Below, in pieces: positions 14,763 to 17,915 of a stretch of DNA of 17,915 nt (within the stretch, counting starts at the first letter, position 1; each line of letters starts with the position of its first letter). The notes below the pieces were generated by a model. It had not been told where the DNA came from. It saw only the letters and a program-made list of their open reading frames with translations, and did no database searches. This DNA comes from CAZWVA01 sp964636885. GTDB lineage: Bacteria; Desulfobacterota_D; UBA1144; Nemesobacterales; CSP1-2. Both the position numbers and the translations under genes were made by a program. The stretch is from contig CAZWVA010000057.1 in assembly GCA_964636885.1 (NCBI GenBank), positions 1-17,915 on the forward strand, given 5' to 3'.

Positions 14763-15044
14763 TCATTTAACCACCTGCACACCTTTCCAAAATGCGACAT
14801 GGTTCCTTATATGCTTAGCCGCATCCTTGGGCTCGGGGTAATACCAAGCGGCGTCCTTGTTAATCTCGCCATTAACCACGATATTATAATAACTGGCTAT
14901 TCCCTTCCATGAACAGATAGTATGGGTATCGCTTTCACGAAAATACTCCTTCTTTATACTCTCTAACGGAAAGTAATGGTTTCCCTCCACCACAACTGTG
15001 GCATCACTTTCGGCTAAAACCACATTTCTCCAAATAGCCTTCAT
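14763..15044 (-). CDS. DUF427 domain protein
   Basis: The 93-residue protein begins at the ATG at 15044 with GGAGG 8 bases upstream; a longer frame to 15086 adds 14 residues without a ribosome-binding site. It has the DUF427 pattern: MKAIWRN, VVVEGNHYFP, SDTHTICSWKGIASYY, and AWYYPEPKDAAKHI with VAFWKGVQV at the end. DUF427 is a small beta-rich fold with no established reaction. The gene is convergent with the TIGR04282-type transferase gene, 82 bases away. The frame on the opposite strand from 14691 is its shadow and is not annotated. Confidence 0.88.
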   Translation of the reverse strand: MKAIWRNVVLAESDATVVVEGNHYFPLESIKKEYFRESDTHTICSWKGIASYYNIVVNGEINKDAAWYYPEPKDAAKHIRNHVAFWKGVQVVK

Positions 15045-15205
15045 ACCATTATCCTCCAAGTTGTATTCAAAACCATTTCTACACATTTAAGATTCAGGCG
15101 TTCTAAAAAGGATTCGTATAGTACCTTACAAAACCCATTTTTTGTTCCCGATTAGAAAAGAACCCAAAGAGGGCAGGATTTTGATAGATGCTGAAACCTT
15201 TATGA

Positions 15206-15221
15206 ATTAGATTCATCTAAT
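15206..15221. promoter_or_regulatory. Perfect inverted repeat upstream of an exported protein gene
   Basis: ATTAGAT (15206-15212) and ATCTAAT (15215-15221) flank TC. The site lies in the 234-base gap between the divergent DUF427 gene and the exported-protein gene, 57 bases before the latter's ATG. No clear -35/-10 pair could be placed with it. It could be an operator for either gene; the rest of the gap shows nothing definite. Confidence 0.35.
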
Positions 15222-15278
15222 ACGGCAGGGTTTTCCTCCGGAAGGTAGGGACAATACAGATAAAAGGAGGTAAGAAAC

Positions 15279-15683
15279 ATGGGTAAGCGTCTTGGATTCA
15301 TTTTGGCCTTGGTTGTCGGGGCCTTCCTCTTCTTCGCACACTCTCTGACCTTCTCCGGGGAGGCAACCGGAGGAAAGGAGATGACCATTACAGGGCGGGT
15401 CGTTGACCCTGCCTGTTATATACAGATGGGTCTAAAGGGTGAATCGCATAAGCAGTGTGCGGCCGCATGTGCAAAAGCCGGGCAGGCTTACGGCATCCTG
15501 GATGAAAAGGCCGGTGTGCTCTACCAGGTTCTGGAAGGTTCTCCGGGGACAAATCCCAATAAGCTTCTAGAGGGCCACGAAGAGGATATAGTCACGGTAA
15601 AAGGTATGGTCTTTGCCAAAAACAACATAAATGCGATTGTCCCCATAGACGTTAAGACCGGTCAGCCGACATCGGCCAACTAA
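15279..15683 (+). CDS. Exported OB-like small protein with three cysteines
   Basis: The 134-residue protein starts at the ATG at 15279, behind AAAAGGAGG. A positively charged start and a hydrophobic run (residues about 5-20) look like a signal peptide. The mature part (from about residue 32, MTITGRVVDPACY) reads as a small beta-rich domain. It contains C46, C60 and C64, with H57 in the GESHKQC stretch, plus a repeated beta-strand pattern. This resembles small periplasmic OB-fold-like proteins of unknown function; I do not recognise a specific family. It precedes a terminator-like hairpin and the TlpA-CcdA genes, so a link to extracytoplasmic thiol or metal handling is possible but only inferred. 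Confidence 0.65.
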   Translation: MGKRLGFILALVVGAFLFFAHSLTFSGEATGGKEMTITGRVVDPACYIQMGLKGESHKQCAAACAKAGQAYGILDEKAGVLYQVLEGSPGTNPNKLLEGHEEDIVTVKGMVFAKNNINAIVPIDVKTGQPTSAN

Positions 15684-15693
15684 AAAAGGTAGG

Positions 15694-15723
15694 TGACTGG
15701 GGTATCTTTCGGATACCCCATCA
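15694..15723 (+). terminator. Hairpin after the exported-protein gene
   Basis: A 9-base perfect stem TGGGGTATC (15698-15706) and GATACCCCA (15712-15720) encloses TTTCG. Three more pairs (TGA and TCA) close the base across a bulged C. The following bases (CACATTCTA) are not a strong T-run, so termination efficiency is uncertain. The hairpin separates the exported-protein gene from the TlpA gene. Confidence 0.5.
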
Positions 15724-15739
15724 CATTCTAATCTACCAT

Positions 15740-15745
15740 TTGACA
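15740..15745 (+). promoter_or_regulatory. Possible -35 element of the TlpA gene
   Basis: A perfect TTGACA lies 29-34 bases before the ATG at 15774. No good -10 hexamer is found at the right spacing, and no ribosome-binding site precedes the ATG, so transcription may start at or near the start codon. Weak evidence. Confidence 0.3.
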
Positions 15746-15773
15746 TAAAATTCGGTTAACATAACCAGATAAC

Positions 15774-16304
15774 ATGAAAAAACCGATTTCGGTATTCTTG
15801 CGTATATTTGTTATGGTGCTCTTTCTCCTGTCCTGTGAAAAAGGGGCCAAAGACGGTGTTTCAGCTACTAGATCGGACACCCCAGTTGCAAAGGATTTTT
15901 CCCTCTTCTCCCTTGACGGAAACAGAAAGGTAGGGCTCAAGGATTTTAAGGGAAAGCCCATAGTGATTAACTTCTGGGCCTCCTGGTGTGCCCCTTGCCG
16001 TGAGGAGATGCCCTTCTTTGAAAAGGCCTGGAGGCGGTATGAGGGTAAAGGGGTCGTATTTATTGGAATAAACGTCCTTGACGACGAGAAAAAGGCTAGG
16101 GACTTTCTCAGAACATTTGAGATCTCCTACACAAACCTAAAAGACCCGTCTGGAGAGGTCTCAAACGCCTACGGTGTGGTTGGGCTTCCTGCGACCTTCT
16201 TTATAGATAGAGAGGGAAGGATCATCATAAAGAACTACGGACCGTTTTTAGGCGAAAAGGGAGAGAGGGACTTTGTAGGCTACATAGGGGAAATAACAAA
16301 ATGA
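15774..16304 (+). CDS. TlpA-like thioredoxin-fold lipoprotein
   Basis: The 176-residue protein starts with a lipoprotein signal ending in LFLLSC, with C21 as the lipidated residue. After a short linker, the thioredoxin-like domain has the catalytic CAPC motif (C72-A-P-C75, in WASWCAPC) of the TlpA/ResA group. The GLPATFFIDREG stretch carries the cis-proline. Such proteins reduce periplasmic disulfides on apocytochrome c or other targets and receive electrons from CcdA. The coding ends overlap by 4 bases with the downstream CcdA gene, so the two are translationally coupled. There is no ribosome-binding site before the ATG, which suggests a short leader. Its target protein is not visible here. 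Confidence 0.85.
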   Translation: MKKPISVFLRIFVMVLFLLSCEKGAKDGVSATRSDTPVAKDFSLFSLDGNRKVGLKDFKGKPIVINFWASWCAPCREEMPFFEKAWRRYEGKGVVFIGINVLDDEKKARDFLRTFEISYTNLKDPSGEVSNAYGVVGLPATFFIDREGRIIIKNYGPFLGEKGERDFVGYIGEITK

Positions 16305-17056
16305 ATACCGTTGGGCCTGAGGTAAGCTGGATATTCGCTTTCCTTGCCGGGGTCGTTTCTTTTCTGTCTCCCTGTGTACTCCCCCTTATTCCGGGTTACG
16401 TCTCGATGGTCTCAAAGCTATCGCTTAATGAGCTAACAGACAAGAATACAGAGGAGAGGTTGGGGAAGATACTCATTCCAAGCGTTTTTTTTGTACTGGG
16501 TTTTTCGGTTGTGTTTGTAGCGCTTGGCACCTCGGCTTCCTTCATAGGGGTATTTTTAAAACAAAACAGGTTACTACTCCTAAAGATCTCGGGCGCCATC
16601 ATCATAATCTTTGGCCTCTTCACGATGAATATAATCAAGATCCCCCAGCTCTATAGGAATAGGAGGATAAGTCTACCGGAGGGGGATCTGGGGGTTTTTG
16701 GAACGTTTCTCCTAGGAGTCGCCTTTGGATTCGGCTGGACCCCTTGCGTAGGACCGATTCTTGCATCCATTCTCCTATACGCAAGCACCGCGGAAGTCGT
16801 GGGGAAGGGAGCCGCTCTTCTATTTGTGTATTCCATAGGGTTAGGGGTTCCTTTTCTCCTCACGGGGGTTGCTCTCTCTCGCGCTCTCAGGGCGTTTAGC
16901 TGGATAAAGAGACACTACGGTCTATACAATACAGTCGTCGGAGGAGCACTCGTTATCATAGGGGTTCTAATGCTAACAAACAACCTCTACTACCTGAACA
17001 TCTATGGACAGAAAGCCCTCGATTGGGCGGGACTGGATTTCTGGAAGGGGTTTTAG
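16301..17056 (+). CDS. ccdA: CcdA-type thiol-disulfide transmembrane transporter
   Basis: The 251-residue polytopic membrane protein has six hydrophobic segments and the paired cysteines of the CcdA/DsbD-beta family: C25 in FLSPCVLPLIPGYVS and C149 in GWTPCVGP. These form the transmembrane relay that carries reducing equivalents from cytoplasmic thioredoxin to extracytoplasmic TlpA-like proteins. The ATG overlaps the TGA of the TlpA gene, which ties the two together. Length and hydrophobicity fit the short CcdA form rather than full-length DsbD. The genuine electron acceptor is the upstream TlpA by context. Cytochrome c maturation is a common role, but no other ccm gene is here. Confidence 0.92.
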   Translation: MNTVGPEVSWIFAFLAGVVSFLSPCVLPLIPGYVSMVSKLSLNELTDKNTEERLGKILIPSVFFVLGFSVVFVALGTSASFIGVFLKQNRLLLLKISGAIIIIFGLFTMNIIKIPQLYRNRRISLPEGDLGVFGTFLLGVAFGFGWTPCVGPILASILLYASTAEVVGKGAALLFVYSIGLGVPFLLTGVALSRALRAFSWIKRHYGLYNTVVGGALVIIGVLMLTNNLYYLNIYGQKALDWAGLDFWKGF

Positions 17057-17078
17057 CCAAATTAAGCCCGTCTTTCTA

Positions 17079-17107
17079 TTGACTACTCACCTTATAATTT
17101 TTATAAT
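17079..17107 (+). promoter_or_regulatory. Near-consensus sigma70 promoter for the FmdB-type gene
   Basis: TTGACT (17079-17084) and TATAAT (17102-17107) are separated by exactly 17 bases. Together with the start codon at 17144 they predict a leader of about 30 bases that contains AAGGAG. It is the best promoter in the window and makes the FmdB-type and malic enzyme genes a separate transcription unit from TlpA-CcdA. Confidence 0.7.
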
Positions 17108-17143
17108 GTTCATTACCCATGAGTATAAGGAGATTAACCCTAT

Positions 17144-17374
17144 ATGCCGATTTATGAATATGTGTGTAAAAACTGTAGAAACGAGTTTGAGACCCTGGTT
17201 TTAAATTCCGATGATAAAATCGCCTGTTCCGAGTGCGGAAGCACAGATATCGAGAAGCGATTTTCTACCTTCGGATTTAAATCCAAGAGCTCCATCCCCG
17301 TCTCGTCCACCCCTGAAAGCCCTTCGGGCTGTGGATGCACTCCCGTGGGTTGTGGATGCAGTGCAAGACACTGA
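17144..17374 (+). CDS. FmdB-family zinc ribbon protein
   Basis: The 76-residue protein begins MPIYEYVCKNCRNEFE, the hallmark of FmdB-like proteins, with zinc ligands C8, C11, C28 and C31 forming a rubredoxin-like ribbon. A serine- and proline-rich linker leads to a Cys/Gly tail with C63, C65, C70 and C72, which could hold a second metal or stay thiol-rich. FmdB-type proteins were first named as possible regulators of formamidase genes, and their function is generally unknown. The AAGGAG ribosome-binding site is 11 bases from the ATG. The malic enzyme gene follows after 45 bases. Confidence 0.85.
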   Translation: MPIYEYVCKNCRNEFETLVLNSDDKIACSECGSTDIEKRFSTFGFKSKSSIPVSSTPESPSGCGCTPVGCGCSARH

Positions 17375-17419
17375 ACACCCTACGGAATCTTTAACAAAGA
17401 CAAGCGAACGGAGGAGAAA

Positions 17420-17915
17420 ATGAGCACGGATAAAAAAGACATGAAGCAAGCCGCATTGGAATACCACAGACAGGGCCGTAAGGGAAAACTCCAGGTGGTT
17501 CCTACAAAACCCTGTGAAACCCAGTGGGATCTTTCTCTAGCCTACTCGCCCGGTGTAGCGGCACCCTGTAAGGAGATAGAGAGATCCCCAGACCTGGCAT
17601 ACGAGTACACGAATAAGGGAAACCTAGTTGCCGTGGTATCCAACGGAACCGCCGTCCTTGGACTCGGCAATATAGGGGCACTGGCAGGTAAACCGGTTAT
17701 GGAGGGTAAAGCTGTTCTCTTCAAACGTTTTGCGGACGTTGATGCCTATGACATTGAGATCAATACCTTGGACCCGGATGAGGTGATAAAGACCGTAAAA
17801 TATCTAGAGCCTACGTTTGGAGGGATAAACCTCGAGGACATAAAGGCACCCGAATGCTTCTACATAGAAGAGGAATTAAAAAAGCAAATGGATATACCCG
17901 TGTTTCACGACGATC
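17420..17915 (+). CDS. Malic enzyme, N-terminal part, cut by window end
   Basis: The frame opens at the ATG at 17420, directly behind GGAGGAG, and stays open to the right edge, so only the first 165 residues are seen. The MaeB-like order is clear: QWDLSLAYSPGVAAPC, NLVAVVSNGTAVLGLGNIG, PVMEGKAVLFKRFADVD, the metal/substrate stretch EPTFGGINLEDIKAPECF, and the start of the PVFHDD motif that precedes the NAD(P) domain. Malic enzymes oxidatively decarboxylate malate to pyruvate and CO2 with Mg/Mn and NAD(P). Whether a phosphotransacetylase-like C-terminal domain follows (as in MaeB) cannot be judged here. It is probably co-transcribed with the FmdB-type gene. Confidence 0.93.
   Translation, partial: MSTDKKDMKQAALEYHRQGRKGKLQVVPTKPCETQWDLSLAYSPGVAAPCKEIERSPDLAYEYTNKGNLVAVVSNGTAVLGLGNIGALAGKPVMEGKAVLFKRFADVDAYDIEINTLDPDEVIKTVKYLEPTFGGINLEDIKAPECFYIEEELKKQMDIPVFHDD

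Noticed and set aside
14691..14912. A 73-residue forward ORF after the TIGR04282-type gene
   Set aside because: Most of it is the reverse complement of the clearly recognisable DUF427 gene, and it has no ribosome-binding site or protein-like composition.

Overview
The window is a compact, gene-dense bacterial chromosome segment with mid-range base composition and frequent ATA, AGA and AGG codons. A TlpA lipoprotein beside CcdA, an FmdB-type zinc ribbon and a malic enzyme suit a diderm bacterium of anoxic or low-oxygen habitats. I cannot name a phylum; Nitrospirota- or Desulfobacterota-like lineages are guesses. No tRNA, rRNA, IS element, CRISPR array or prophage is visible.

Layout. Positions 1-6500 hold mostly housekeeping or accessory enzymes: a MOSC protein cut by the left edge, an odd small ORF with an in-frame TGA, a metallo-beta-lactamase-fold hydrolase (-), an M20-type peptidase, a CbiX-like chelatase and a HAD hydrolase. 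Then comes a tandem-domain HxlR regulator (-) diverging from a broken protoglobin gene, followed by a class I glutamine amidotransferase. A second HAD phosphatase (-) and an N-terminally truncated DUF3179 remnant lead into the most interesting region.

Positions 7800-14700 look like an organoarsenic (arsenosugar-type) island. It holds a small SAM methyltransferase, a TIGR04283-type glycosyltransferase (-), a TVP38/TMEM64 membrane protein, a MerA/Lpd-like flavoprotein, an 832-residue fusion of a PqqD-like domain, radical SAM, SPASM and an ArsM-like arsenite methyltransferase, and a TIGR04282-type transferase. The two transferase families are known companions of radical SAM proteins in arsenosugar loci. 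The usual stand-alone ArsM and ArsS are not seen; the fusion may take their place. The inferred scheme is As(III) methylation by the C-terminal half, radical chemistry by the N-terminal half, and sugar or nucleotide transfer by the two transferases. The flavoprotein and membrane protein would supply redox or transport support.

Positions 14760-17915 contain a DUF427 protein (-), an exported small protein with three cysteines, a TlpA-CcdA thiol-redox pair with overlapping ends, an FmdB zinc ribbon behind a near-consensus sigma70 promoter, and the start of a malic enzyme cut by the right edge.

Three convergent gene pairs overlap at their 3' ends, which fits a compact genome. Two gene fragments (protoglobin and DUF3179) and one possible third (the TGA-interrupted ORF) suggest recent decay or assembly errors worth checking against reads.
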